Under the pieces are notes generated by a model that saw nothing but the letters and a program-made list of their open reading frames with translations, did not search any database and was not told where the DNA came from. Positions 25,208-33,625 of a stretch of 64,000 nucleotides of DNA are shown one piece after another. Location of the stretch: assembly GCF_001657485.1 (NCBI RefSeq), contig NZ_LXFU01000037.1, positions 558,001 through 622,000 of the forward strand, in the 5' to 3' direction. Position 1 is the first letter of the stretch. Every line of letters begins with the position of its first letter. The translations under genes and the position numbers were made by a program. Source of the stretch: Rhizobium sp. WYCCWR10014 (GTDB taxonomy: Bacteria > Pseudomonadota > Alphaproteobacteria > Rhizobiales > Rhizobiaceae).

Positions 25208-26182
25208 ATGACGGATCCGAGAATTAGTGTCATCTTTTCGTCCTTCAACGGCGCCAGCAGACGGCTTCAACAGATGCTGGATTCGATGTTGGGGCAAAAT
25301 CTTCCAGTCGAACAATGGGAACTGATTGGCGTCAACAACAACAGTAAAGACGAAACACAGGAGCTTCTCGATCAATATGCAAAGAAGCTTCCAATTGTTG
25401 TTGTTAATCATACCCGCCCAGGCAAATCAGGCGCTATGAACGCAGCTCTGGCAATAGCTCGAGGAGCGCTGATCGTTTTTACGGACGACGACGTCGAGGC
25501 AGATGCGAACTGGTTGAGTTCGATCGCTGCATGTGCGGAGGCGAACCCGGATTTCGGCGTTATCGGCGGCCGAATTCTTCCAAATTGGGAGCATTATCCC
25601 CATGGGGATCCGCTGTTGGACTGGATTCCCATGGGATCAACCTTCGCCATAGCCGACCAGGAACCCAGTGGCCCATGCGACCCGACTAAAATTTGGGGCC
25701 CGAACACGACCGTGCGTCGCGAATTGCTTGGCAGCAATGTTCGATTCCGCGAAGATATCGGGCCGCTTCCAGGAGGCCTTTTCGCAATGGGAGAGGATAC
25801 GGAAATTGTCAGCCGGCTATCCCGAAGCGGCGTGAAAACCTATCGGTGCGCCGAGGCCATCGTTCATCATTGGATTCCAGCCTCTAGCGTGACAGAGGCT
25901 TGGGTACAGAAGCGTGGGGAACGTCTTGGCTATGGAATGCCGGCGCTCTTCGCCGAGGACATTCCAAAAGGTATAAAGATCGGGGGAATCCCCTTAAGAA
26001 CCTGGATCGAGAGCGCCAACTGGGCGGTTCGGGCAGCCCTCCTTTATCCGTTGCCGCGATCAAAGAAGCGGTTCTGGGCCATCTGGAAGTACTATTACAT
26101 GCGTGGTTACCGCGCCGGACTTCGCCGATACGCACCGGCAGTAAATCATTCTGGTCGACTAGCACAGGAGGTCGTGCATTGA
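25208..26182 (+). CDS. pssF: GT2-family glycosyltransferase, paralogue of the gene at 23032
   Basis: 324 residues from the ATG at 25208, downstream of AGGAGG; the earlier frame start at 25106 would add a basic, unconserved extension overlapping pssG. Motifs: VIFSSFNGASRRLQ, GVNNNSKDET, VFTDDDVEADANW near 91-103, DWIPMGSTFAIAD and LPRSKKRFWAIWKYYYMRGY. Near-identical to pssH in the C-terminal two thirds, so both probably recognise the same acceptor type or donor. Its stop overlaps the TTG start of pssS (TTGA). Symbol by order. Confidence 0.85.
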   Translation: MTDPRISVIFSSFNGASRRLQQMLDSMLGQNLPVEQWELIGVNNNSKDETQELLDQYAKKLPIVVVNHTRPGKSGAMNAALAIARGALIVFTDDDVEADANWLSSIAACAEANPDFGVIGGRILPNWEHYPHGDPLLDWIPMGSTFAIADQEPSGPCDPTKIWGPNTTVRRELLGSNVRFREDIGPLPGGLFAMGEDTEIVSRLSRSGVKTYRCAEAIVHHWIPASSVTEAWVQKRGERLGYGMPALFAEDIPKGIKIGGIPLRTWIESANWAVRAALLYPLPRSKKRFWAIWKYYYMRGYRAGLRRYAPAVNHSGRLAQEVVH

Positions 26183-27063
26183 AATTATCGGTGCTTATCA
26201 ACAATTTCAATTACGGCCAGTATTTGCGCCCATGCATCGACAGTGTTCTGTCGCAGGTCTATCCCGACTTCGAAGTGATCGTGGTCGACGATGGGTCCAC
26301 CGATGATTCCCAAGAGATTCTTGCTTCCTATGGCGAGCGGATCCTGACCGTGTTGAAGGAGAATGGTGGACAGGCCTCGAGCTTCAATGCCGGTTTTGCG
26401 GCCGCAAGCGGCGATATCCTCTTTCTCCTCGATGCCGATGATGCGTTTCTGCCCGGCAAACTTGCTCGTATCGCCGAGATCTACGATCGCAACGAGATCG
26501 ACTGGTGCTTCGACCGGGTGACGACCGAGGAAAGCGACCAGCCTCCTGCTGAGCTGCAAGTGACACTGTTCGACAAGCGGGACACGCTTCGCAGGGGCGG
26601 CTTTCCCTCGCTTCCGGTTCCGACATCGGGCTTGAGCTTCCGCCGCAATCTGCTGTCCCAGATACTGCCGATGTCGGTCGCGACAGACGTCGTCCTCAGC
26701 GACAATTATATCAAGTTTGCTGCTGCCTTTCTCGGCCGCGGCGCCATCGTCGAAACACCGCTGACATTTCAGCGCATTCATGAGTCGAACCGGTACACGG
26801 GCACAAGCAGGGCAAAGACACTGCGCCCGCGGATCATGATCGCGACTGGGCTCGAACTGGCACGCCGCTATGACGGGCTGCAGGCACTCGGCAAAAGCCT
26901 GGTGGCCGGCGGAATTGCCGAAACGACATCGCTTCTGAAGCTCCCGAGCGAAGCTCGCAACACGGTGGCCGGCGGTCCGTTCGGCGATGCTGCAGCGACC
27001 GAAGTGGCCTTGATGGCGGCGCGCAAGCGTTTGGGAAATATGCTGCGGAGAGGACAGTCATGA
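26179..27063 (+). CDS. pssS: GT2-family glycosyltransferase with TTG start
   Basis: 294 residues from TTG at 26179: the codon overlaps the pssF stop as TTGA and has a perfect AGGAGGT 7 bases upstream, and homology starts exactly there (LSVLINNFNYGQYLRPCIDS). The open frame to 25900 lies over pssF. Motifs VVDDGSTDDS near 35-45 and FLLDADDAF near 86. It should add one sugar to the EPS unit. A broken copy of its first 27 codons remains at 24000-24188. It overlaps pssC (ATGA). Confidence 0.83.
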   Translation: MKLSVLINNFNYGQYLRPCIDSVLSQVYPDFEVIVVDDGSTDDSQEILASYGERILTVLKENGGQASSFNAGFAAASGDILFLLDADDAFLPGKLARIAEIYDRNEIDWCFDRVTTEESDQPPAELQVTLFDKRDTLRRGGFPSLPVPTSGLSFRRNLLSQILPMSVATDVVLSDNYIKFAAAFLGRGAIVETPLTFQRIHESNRYTGTSRAKTLRPRIMIATGLELARRYDGLQALGKSLVAGGIAETTSLLKLPSEARNTVAGGPFGDAAATEVALMAARKRLGNMLRRGQS

Positions 27064-28037
27064 ATCAGCAAGAGACTTTTCCGCATTCATCCGTCGGCAC
27101 AGAAGCAGCCGCACCGCTTAAGATCGCCGTCGGTGTGCTGACCTATCGCCGCCTCGACGGGATCGCCAAGCTGCTTGACGTCATGACGCGCCAGGCCAGG
27201 CACCCGACTCGCCCCTATCATCTCACCATGGTGATCGTGGATAACGATGCGGCGGGCAGCGCAAGAGCTACGGTAGAGAGCTTTGGCCAAACAGGTGCCT
27301 ACGACCTGATCTACGTCATCGAACAAAACCAGGGCATACCCTTTGCACGCAATCGCGCACTGGATTCGGCACCTCCAGGCACCGACCTCTTCTGCTTTCT
27401 CGACGATGACGAATGGCCGGTCGACGGCTGGCTGGATGCGATGCTGGAGACACGGGAAAAAAACCGCGCCGATTGCGTCTATGGCCCCGTCCAACCGGTC
27501 TATCCCGAAAACCCGCCGGAATATTTCATCAAGGCAAGGGTGTTCGAGCGCAAGAAGAACAAGGACGGTCAACGCATTTCTTATGCGGCCTCGAACAACG
27601 TCATGTTCGACTATCCCTTGATCCGTTCATGGAATCTGCGTTTTGAAGAGAAGATGCGCTTCACCGGGGGCACGGATTACCTTTTCTTCAACCAAGCCAT
27701 CCGCCGTGGCATGCAGGTCTTCTGGGCTGACAAGGCGCTTGTTCATGATATCGTTCCGGCCAGCCGGATGACCTGGAAATGGGTATTGCAAAGACAATAC
27801 CGGCTCGGCAATACCTTCGCAGTCAGCGAGGTCCTGCATGGCAACCTCAAGCGCCGGATCTATCGCGCGGCCTATGGCGCCACGAGAGTTGTGCTTGGGA
27901 TGGTCATGCTGCCGGCGATCTTGATTTCACCCTATTGGGGCATGCGAGCCCTCACCCACGTTTTACGCGGCGCGGGCATGGTTAATGGAATTCTCGGACA
28001 TGCATACCAGGAGTACAAGCCCAATGCCGCTCTCTGA
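27060..28037 (+). CDS. pssC: GT2-family glycosyltransferase
   Basis: 325 residues; the start overlaps the pssS stop (ATGA). IAVGVLTYRRLDGI, VIVDNDAAGS, QNQGIPFARNRAL and metal-binding FCFLDDDEWPVDGW near 116-129; then RFTGGTDYLFF and a hydrophobic C-terminus (VVLGMVMLPAILISPYWG) that may rest in the membrane. It is the last of the + strand glycosyltransferase run before the pssD-pssE pair, and corresponds to pssC, reported to act after PssD/PssE in R. leguminosarum EPS assembly. The 210 bases after it hold the probable pssDE promoter. Confidence 0.84.
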   Translation: MNQQETFPHSSVGTEAAAPLKIAVGVLTYRRLDGIAKLLDVMTRQARHPTRPYHLTMVIVDNDAAGSARATVESFGQTGAYDLIYVIEQNQGIPFARNRALDSAPPGTDLFCFLDDDEWPVDGWLDAMLETREKNRADCVYGPVQPVYPENPPEYFIKARVFERKKNKDGQRISYAASNNVMFDYPLIRSWNLRFEEKMRFTGGTDYLFFNQAIRRGMQVFWADKALVHDIVPASRMTWKWVLQRQYRLGNTFAVSEVLHGNLKRRIYRAAYGATRVVLGMVMLPAILISPYWGMRALTHVLRGAGMVNGILGHAYQEYKPNAAL

Positions 28038-28187
28038 TATTGTTTGCGCAAGCGCCCTTGGAAGAGTTCTGACCTCTATTATGTTCGAGCTAAAACATCA
28101 CAAGTGATTGGCTGTCCATGAACTTCAAGGCTTCAATCAACCGGGCCAAAAATGGTACACTTCTACTGAACCACCGTGACACAATCG

Positions 28188-28199
28188 CTGTTCGAACAG
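28188..28199. promoter_or_regulatory. 12-bp perfect palindrome upstream of pssD
   Basis: CTGTTCGAACAG is perfectly self-complementary and lies about 50 bases before the pssD start, inside the only sizeable gap in the pssC-pssD-pssE stretch. It could be a regulator site; short palindromes also occur by chance. Confidence 0.25.
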
Positions 28200-28247
28200 A
28201 ACGGTTTTCGCCCTTATCCATCGGTCAAATATAGGAGATGCCTGTCT

Positions 28248-28706
28248 ATGGCTGACAAAAAATTGAAGGTTCTAGCTGCCTCGTCGGGAGGCGGCCACTG
28301 GGAACAACTGATGGCCATGCGCGGCGCATTCGAGGGCTGCGATATCGTCTTTGCAACGACCATCCCGGGACTGCTTGCAAAATACGACATTCGGGGCGGA
28401 CTAGTCCTTCCCGATTGCAGCCGCGACTCGATAACCATGTCGATCCGGTGCTTTTTCACCGCCTTCTCCATCGTCATCAAGCACAGGCCCGACGTAATCA
28501 TCTCGACCGGTGCCGCACCCGGGCTTTTTTGCCTGCTGGCCGGCAAATTGACGGGCAAGCGGACGATCTGGATCGATAGCGTCGCCAATGTCGAGAAGCT
28601 GTCTCTATCGGGTAAACTGGCCGGCCATATTGCGACGCTCTGGCTCACGCAATGGCAACATCTGTCGAGGCCGGATGGCCCCCATTACGCAGGAGCTGTC
28701 CTTTGA
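28248..28706 (+). CDS. pssD: PssD, Alg14-like subunit of glucuronosyltransferase
   Basis: 152 residues from the ATG at 28248 after AGGAGA. N-terminal KLKVLAASSGGGHWEQLMAM is the hallmark of the Alg14/PssD family, related to the N-terminal half of MurG-like GT-B enzymes; DVIISTGAAPGLF and KRTIWIDSVANVEKLSLSGK follow. In R. leguminosarum, PssD and PssE together transfer glucuronic acid onto lipid-linked glucose, the second step of EPS assembly. PssD anchors the complex at the membrane. Its stop overlaps the TTG start of pssE. Confidence 0.9.
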   Translation: MADKKLKVLAASSGGGHWEQLMAMRGAFEGCDIVFATTIPGLLAKYDIRGGLVLPDCSRDSITMSIRCFFTAFSIVIKHRPDVIISTGAAPGLFCLLAGKLTGKRTIWIDSVANVEKLSLSGKLAGHIATLWLTQWQHLSRPDGPHYAGAVL

Positions 28707-29179
28707 TCCTTGTCACCGTCGGAACGCAGCTGCCGTTTGATCGCCTTGTCAAATCTGTCGACACCTTCGCAAACGAACTGTCGAAACCGGTTCTGGCGCA
28801 GATCGGCAAGGGCACCTACACGCCACAGAATATGAAATGGATCAAGAATATCGAGCCCAAGGACTTTGATAACGTCTTTCGCGATGCAAGTGTCATCGTC
28901 TCTCATGCGGGAATTGGCACCGTGCTTACGGCCAAGCGTTTTGGAAAACCGATCATTCTCGTCCCCCGACAGGCGGCTCTCGGCGAGCACCGAAACGATC
29001 ATCAGCTCGCCACGGTGAGCCAGCTCGTGGGCCGACCGGGCATCTATGTCGCACACACCGATGACGATCTCCGGAACTATCTGCTCGAAGAGTTGGATAG
29101 CCCATCTCACGAAGATTCGTCGGAAGCCGGTCGGGCTTCACTGGTCACCTACCTGAAAAACTATATTACGGCAGTCTGA
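28703..29179 (+). CDS. pssE: PssE, Alg13-like catalytic subunit of glucuronosyltransferase
   Basis: 158 residues from TTG at 28703, overlapping the pssD stop (TTGA), with AGGAG 7 bases upstream; the earlier frame is pssD sequence in another frame. LILVTVGTQLPFDRLV at the start and SVIVSHAGIGTVLTAKRFGK near 60 are the Alg13/GT28 C-terminal signature that binds the nucleotide sugar, here UDP-glucuronate supplied by the ugd product at 44800. It works with PssD. It ends the + strand pss run; the next gene is convergent. Confidence 0.9.
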   Translation: MILVTVGTQLPFDRLVKSVDTFANELSKPVLAQIGKGTYTPQNMKWIKNIEPKDFDNVFRDASVIVSHAGIGTVLTAKRFGKPIILVPRQAALGEHRNDHQLATVSQLVGRPGIYVAHTDDDLRNYLLEELDSPSHEDSSEAGRASLVTYLKNYITAV

Positions 29180-29221
29180 CCCCGAGAGCCGTCATAGCCT
29201 CTGACGCTTACGAGCGAATTT

Positions 29222-29917
29222 TCATTCTCCGCAATTGTTGCCGGCGATACGTTTGACGAGCTCAGGCGCAATGATTTTCGAGGCTATGTCGGGCAGAGGA
29301 TGCACGCCATCAGGAATTGCCGTGGCCAGATCATCCGGCGTCAGACGCTCCCAATTGGGCCGGTGGTCGACAAACTCCAGACCACGTTTTTGCGCCTCCG
29401 CCTCATGTGCGGAGACATAACTGTCGACAAAGGGACGGATCAGCCCACGCAATCCTGAAAACGGATTCATGGCCATGACGATGATCCGCGCTTGCGGCAG
29501 GCGCTGCTGGAGCTGGTCGAGGATGTTGCCGATATTCTCTCGGCTTTGCGCAAGCGACACGAACCGATGTAATGTCGCATCATTGGCGTAGAGCTCAATC
29601 AGGATGATATCCGGCTGCTCGGCAACGACGCGATCAATCTGGGTCAGCGCCCATAGTGACGTTTCACCGCTTTTTGCCACGCTCTCGACCTTCACAGGCC
29701 TCTGCAGGCAGGCTGCAAGCTCTGTCTCAAGGGCAGGCTGCCATCCCCCGCGCGCCGTCAAGGATGTTCCGAAGGCCACTATTTTCAGCGGTGGAGGACT
29801 ATCGGCATAGCTGTTCCTGACCGCCGAAAGCATCACCAGACCCGCCAGAAACAAAACCAGTCCACAGGCCGGCCGCCTCTCAGTCCGCACTGCTCGCCAA
29901 AACTGCAAACATATCAT
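29222..29917 (-). CDS. SGNH-family hydrolase, probably exported esterase
   Basis: 231 residues from the ATG at 29917 (AAGG upstream), giving an N-terminal hydrophobic signal (LVLFLAGLVMLSAVRNSYA). The SGNH motifs are IVAFGTSLTARGG (nucleophile Ser in GTS), YANDATLHR (block III Asn) and DGVHP (block V Asp and His). The family includes periplasmic thioesterase/acetyl esterases such as TesA. In this position, next to pssE where R. leguminosarum has pssV, an O-deacetylation or acyl-trimming role on EPS is plausible but inferred. A longer start at 29992 is possible. The gene is convergent with pssE. Confidence 0.8.
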   Translation of the reverse strand: MICLQFWRAVRTERRPACGLVLFLAGLVMLSAVRNSYADSPPPLKIVAFGTSLTARGGWQPALETELAACLQRPVKVESVAKSGETSLWALTQIDRVVAEQPDIILIELYANDATLHRFVSLAQSRENIGNILDQLQQRLPQARIIVMAMNPFSGLRGLIRPFVDSYVSAHEAEAQKRGLEFVDHRPNWERLTPDDLATAIPDGVHPLPDIASKIIAPELVKRIAGNNCGE

Positions 29918-30067
29918 GAAGAGACCTTGCAGCAGGCTTGAGACAATTTCGTGAAATGGCCGCGCATGCCTGTCCGAGCAATGCGAAATCATCCAACCAC
30001 CATCCTGGCGGATGACAACGGCTGCTTTGAAGCGTCGGGGCTCTTAACGACGTAAAACAGCCGCCAA

Positions 30068-31375
30068 TTACTCCTGGCGAAATACGTGCTGCATCTGATC
30101 GGTCAGCGGCTTCGTCAGATAGGATATCACCGTCCGATCGCCGATCTTGATAAAGACCTCGGCCGGCATGCCGGGATAGAGCTTTATCGTCTTCATCCTG
30201 GCAATGCTTTCGGGCTTCGGCTTGACGCGCAGGGGATAGTAGCTGATGCCCGTGCGCTCATCCTTGACGATATCGGGCGCGATCGAGGTAATCTCACCGC
30301 TCACATCAGGCGTCGTGCGTTGATCGAAAGCGCTGAAACGCACATCGACGGACTGGCCGACGTGAACCTGGTCAATATCGCGGGTGGCGACTTTCGCCTC
30401 GACCATAAGTTCGTTATTTTCGGGAACGACGAGCATCAGCGTCTGACCGGGATCGATGACACCATTGACGGTGTGAACCGAAAGTTCGTGAACGCGCCCA
30501 GTCAACGGTGCGGTAATGTCGAGACGGTGCAACTGATCGACTGCGGTTCCGCGGCGCTCTTCATATTCGGCGATCTGCGCCTCGACGTCGGTCAGATCCT
30601 TTGCAATCTCCGAACGACGATCCTCATCCAGCTGGATCGACTGGCGATCGATCTCGATTGCCTTACCCTCGGCCTCCGCCTTAGCTGCTATTTCCTGGCC
30701 GCTGTTGCCCTGGAGATCGGCGCGGGCGCGCTTGAGCGTATTCAAACGCTGAAGCGTGACGAGGCCCTTCTTGTAGAGCGTATCAATGCCCTCAAGCTCC
30801 TGTTCGATCAAGCCCAAGGCATCGTTGGTGGCATTGATCTGAACGACCAACCCCTTTACCTGCTCGCCCAGTTGGTCCTTGCGCGATGCCAACTGGCTCT
30901 TCATTCCAATAAGCGCAGTCCTGCGACTGTCGAACAACTTCTGCTCGCCATCGAGAAGCTTCTCGGCGGAGGTGCTGGATGTCAGATCCCTGATATTTTC
31001 CTCGACCTCGAACGAATCGGCCCCGATTCGTTCCGCCTTCAGACGAGCGCGGCGCGCATAAAGCTGAGCGAGCGTGCTTTCGACAATCGAGAGATTCGCT
31101 CTTGTCGTCGTCCCATCGAGCCGTATCAGCACCTGCCCGGCCGTTACATGGTCGTTTTCGGAAACCAGCAGTTCCGACACGATACCACCTGTCAGGTGCT
31201 GGACCTTCTTGACATCGCCGTCGACGACGATCACGCCCTCGCCGATGACGGCGCTCGAAAGCTCTGTCGTCGCCGCCCAACCGCCAATGCCGCAAACGAG
31301 GGCTATCGACAACACACCGACAACGGCAACATGCCGATTGAGGGAGCGTTTCGATTCACTGATAACCTTGCTCAC
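30068..31375 (-). CDS. prsE: PrsE, type I secretion membrane-fusion protein
   Basis: 435 residues from a GTG start with AGAGGG upstream. HlyD family: one N-terminal membrane span (VAVVGVLSIALVCGIGGWAA), a lipoyl-like half (VIVVDGDVKKVQHLTGGIVS), a long coiled-coil hairpin around residues 110-280 and the closing beta domain (LDITAPLTGRVHELSVHTVN, VIPENNEL-type region). It connects PrsD in the inner membrane with an outer-membrane TolC-type channel. In R. leguminosarum, PrsD-PrsE exports EPS glycanases PlyA/PlyB and Rap proteins. It begins 15 bases after prsD. No intact TolC gene is in this window. Confidence 0.92.
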   Translation of the reverse strand: MSKVISESKRSLNRHVAVVGVLSIALVCGIGGWAATTELSSAVIGEGVIVVDGDVKKVQHLTGGIVSELLVSENDHVTAGQVLIRLDGTTTRANLSIVESTLAQLYARRARLKAERIGADSFEVEENIRDLTSSTSAEKLLDGEQKLFDSRRTALIGMKSQLASRKDQLGEQVKGLVVQINATNDALGLIEQELEGIDTLYKKGLVTLQRLNTLKRARADLQGNSGQEIAAKAEAEGKAIEIDRQSIQLDEDRRSEIAKDLTDVEAQIAEYEERRGTAVDQLHRLDITAPLTGRVHELSVHTVNGVIDPGQTLMLVVPENNELMVEAKVATRDIDQVHVGQSVDVRFSAFDQRTTPDVSGEITSIAPDIVKDERTGISYYPLRVKPKPESIARMKTIKLYPGMPAEVFIKIGDRTVISYLTKPLTDQMQHVFRQE

Positions 31376-31390
31376 AATTTTCCCTCTGGC

Positions 31391-33157
31391 CTATTCGGCC
31401 GCATTTATGCCGTCGACGACGACTTTAAGCTGAGCCACGCGCTCGGCAATCGGGGTGCGCGCCGCTTCCGGCCGGCTGACTCTGGCCAGAACTTCCTCTT
31501 TGGGGCCGAACGCGATCATCCGACCGTCCTGCATCATCAGCACGAAGTCGCAGACCGCCAGAACGCCGGACCGATGCGCGATGACAACGACGATGCCGCC
31601 GCGCGCCCGCACGCTCATGATCGCAGCACTCAGTGCCCGCTCTCCTTCTTCATCGAGATTGGAGTTTGGTTCGTCGAGCACGACGAGGAATGGTTCGCCG
31701 TAAAGCGCTCTTGCAAGTGCGATACGTTGTCTTTGGCCAGCTGAAAGCGCAGCACCGCCTTCGCCGATTTCGGTTTCGTAACCGTTCGGCAGACGAAGAA
31801 TGAGATCGTGAACGCGCGCCGCCCTCGCAGCGGCAACCACCGCCTCAGGCGACATCTCTTTCGCAAAACGGCAGATATTCTGCGCAACAGTCCCCGAGAA
31901 AAGCTCCACATCCTGCGGGAGATAACCAATATGCCGGCCAAGTGCGTCGCCGTCCCACTGGTCGAGTGCTGCGCCATCAAGGCGAATAGATCCTCTGACG
32001 GTCGGCCAGATGCCCATCATCGCCCGTGCCAACGACGATTTACCCGAGGCACTGTAACCAATAACCCCAAGCGCGCTCCCTGCCCTTAAGCCGAAGCTGA
32101 CATCGGAAATGACCAGGCGCTGACCCGCCGGCGGCCCACTCGCCAGTCCTTCGACGGTGACTTGCTTGGTGGGAGCCGCGAGCGCAAGGGGGGCTGGAAT
32201 CTCAGGAATGGTTTTCAGCAGGCTCGAAAGCCGCGCCCAGCTCTGCTGAGCAGAAACGAAACCACGCCAATTTCCGATCGCCGCTTCGACAGGGGCCAGA
32301 GCGCGAGAGGTCAATATCGAGCCGGCGATGATAATTCCCGAAGAGGCCTGTCCCTGAATGACCAGGATTGCGCCGGTCGCGAGCGTTCCCGATTGCAAAG
32401 CAATACGGAAAATCTTCGACAAGGTCGCATATCCATTGCCGACATCCGATGCCTGCCGGGTGATCGTCCGGTATTCACTGTTCTTGCGGTCCCAGATTTC
32501 GGCCATCGTGCCTGCCATGCCCATGGCGTGAATAACCTCGGAATTGCGGATCGAGGTCTGCGCGAAGGCATTTCGCATATTGGCGGAGTCAGACTGCTTT
32601 TTTGAGAGCGTACGCGTTCCCTGATTGGTCAGGAACGTCAGGATGGCGAGAACCAGCGATCCACCGATCGCGATATATCCGATCGCCGGATGAAAGAGAA
32701 AGCAGATCACGATATAGAACGGCAGCCAGGGCAGATCGAACATCGCTGTCGGGCCCATGCCGGACAGGAAGGTTCTGATCTGGTCGAAGTCGCGCAATGG
32801 CTGAAGCCCGTCGCCGCCGATTTTGACCTTCAACGGAGCCTTGATCAGCGCCCGGAACACACGCCCGTTCACCATCTCGTCAAGCGCACCAGCAACACGC
32901 ACCAGCATCCTGCTTCGCAGAACCTCGAACGCTCCTTGAAAGGCGTAAAGCATTAACGCAAGTATTGCCAGGACAGCCAGCGAAGGTATGCTTTTGCTGG
33001 GAATGACCCGGTCATACACCTCAAGCATAAAAAATGAACTTGTAAGGTATAGGATATTGATAAGCGCGCTTGCTATTCCAATGAAAACAAGCCCCCCCTT
33101 GCATTTTTTTAATGCTTTGGATGGCTCGCTGACATCAGCTGCTGAACTCTGAAACAC
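31391..33157 (-). CDS. prsD: PrsD, type I secretion ABC transporter
   Basis: 588 residues from a GTG start with GAGGG 9 bases upstream. An N-terminal membrane domain (LVFIGIASALINILYLTSS, six spans up to about 320) is followed by an ATPase with Walker A GYSASGKSS near 370, the variant signature LSAGQRQRIALARAL and Walker B LVVLDEPNSNLD. This is the PrtD/AprD type of type I secretion permease, lacking the C39 peptidase domain, as for proteins with uncleaved C-terminal signals. It should export the beta-helix protein at 33626 and the Rap-like protein at 35946. prsE follows 15 bases later. Confidence 0.92.
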   Translation of the reverse strand: MFQSSAADVSEPSKALKKCKGGLVFIGIASALINILYLTSSFFMLEVYDRVIPSKSIPSLAVLAILALMLYAFQGAFEVLRSRMLVRVAGALDEMVNGRVFRALIKAPLKVKIGGDGLQPLRDFDQIRTFLSGMGPTAMFDLPWLPFYIVICFLFHPAIGYIAIGGSLVLAILTFLTNQGTRTLSKKQSDSANMRNAFAQTSIRNSEVIHAMGMAGTMAEIWDRKNSEYRTITRQASDVGNGYATLSKIFRIALQSGTLATGAILVIQGQASSGIIIAGSILTSRALAPVEAAIGNWRGFVSAQQSWARLSSLLKTIPEIPAPLALAAPTKQVTVEGLASGPPAGQRLVISDVSFGLRAGSALGVIGYSASGKSSLARAMMGIWPTVRGSIRLDGAALDQWDGDALGRHIGYLPQDVELFSGTVAQNICRFAKEMSPEAVVAAARAARVHDLILRLPNGYETEIGEGGAALSAGQRQRIALARALYGEPFLVVLDEPNSNLDEEGERALSAAIMSVRARGGIVVVIAHRSGVLAVCDFVLMMQDGRMIAFGPKEEVLARVSRPEAARTPIAERVAQLKVVVDGINAAE

Positions 33158-33625
33158 GAAGTAGTCCCTCTCTTACCGCATCGCACGAAAGCAAATATGC
33201 TGGCGCACACTCCAGCTCCGGGTCCATCACGCCCGATCAATGACACGACTGCCTTGGACCCCCGACACCTGCGCCGGACCCGCTTGCAAGCCCACGACCT
33301 ATTACATGAATCCAACCAAAAAGTGACCAAAGAGTCCAATTTATAACGAGCGGCTTCAGGGATTCTGACTTGACGCTACGCTAAATATACCAACCTAAGC
33401 AAGTGAAAATCGCAAATTGCCCAACAACGGCGCAGAGGGATAAACGTATCGCGCGCATATTAGCGAAATTTACTGGGGCGTTAACTACAAATTCAATCTA
33501 TAGTTCATTTTTCCTGTGAACGGCGGAACTATTTTTTTATCCACCCCCTCGACCGCCGACACCCCTTCATCATCAAGCTTTCAAGTGTTGAACAGCGGGG
33601 CCGTCGCACTCTAGTTTGGCGTGAT
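33158..33625. other. Promoter-sized gap upstream of prsD
   Basis: About 470 bases between the end of the beta-helix enzyme gene and prsD, both on the - strand. No gene is supported. The DNA from 33340 to 33560 is AT-rich and likely carries the prsDE promoter; I could not single out one convincing -35/-10 pair or terminator. Confidence 0.45.

Noticed and set aside
30086..31744. 552-codon open frame on the + strand opposite prsE/prsD
   Set aside because: It lies wholly antisense to well-recognised HlyD and ABC genes; long antisense frames are expected in high-GC DNA and the product resembles nothing.
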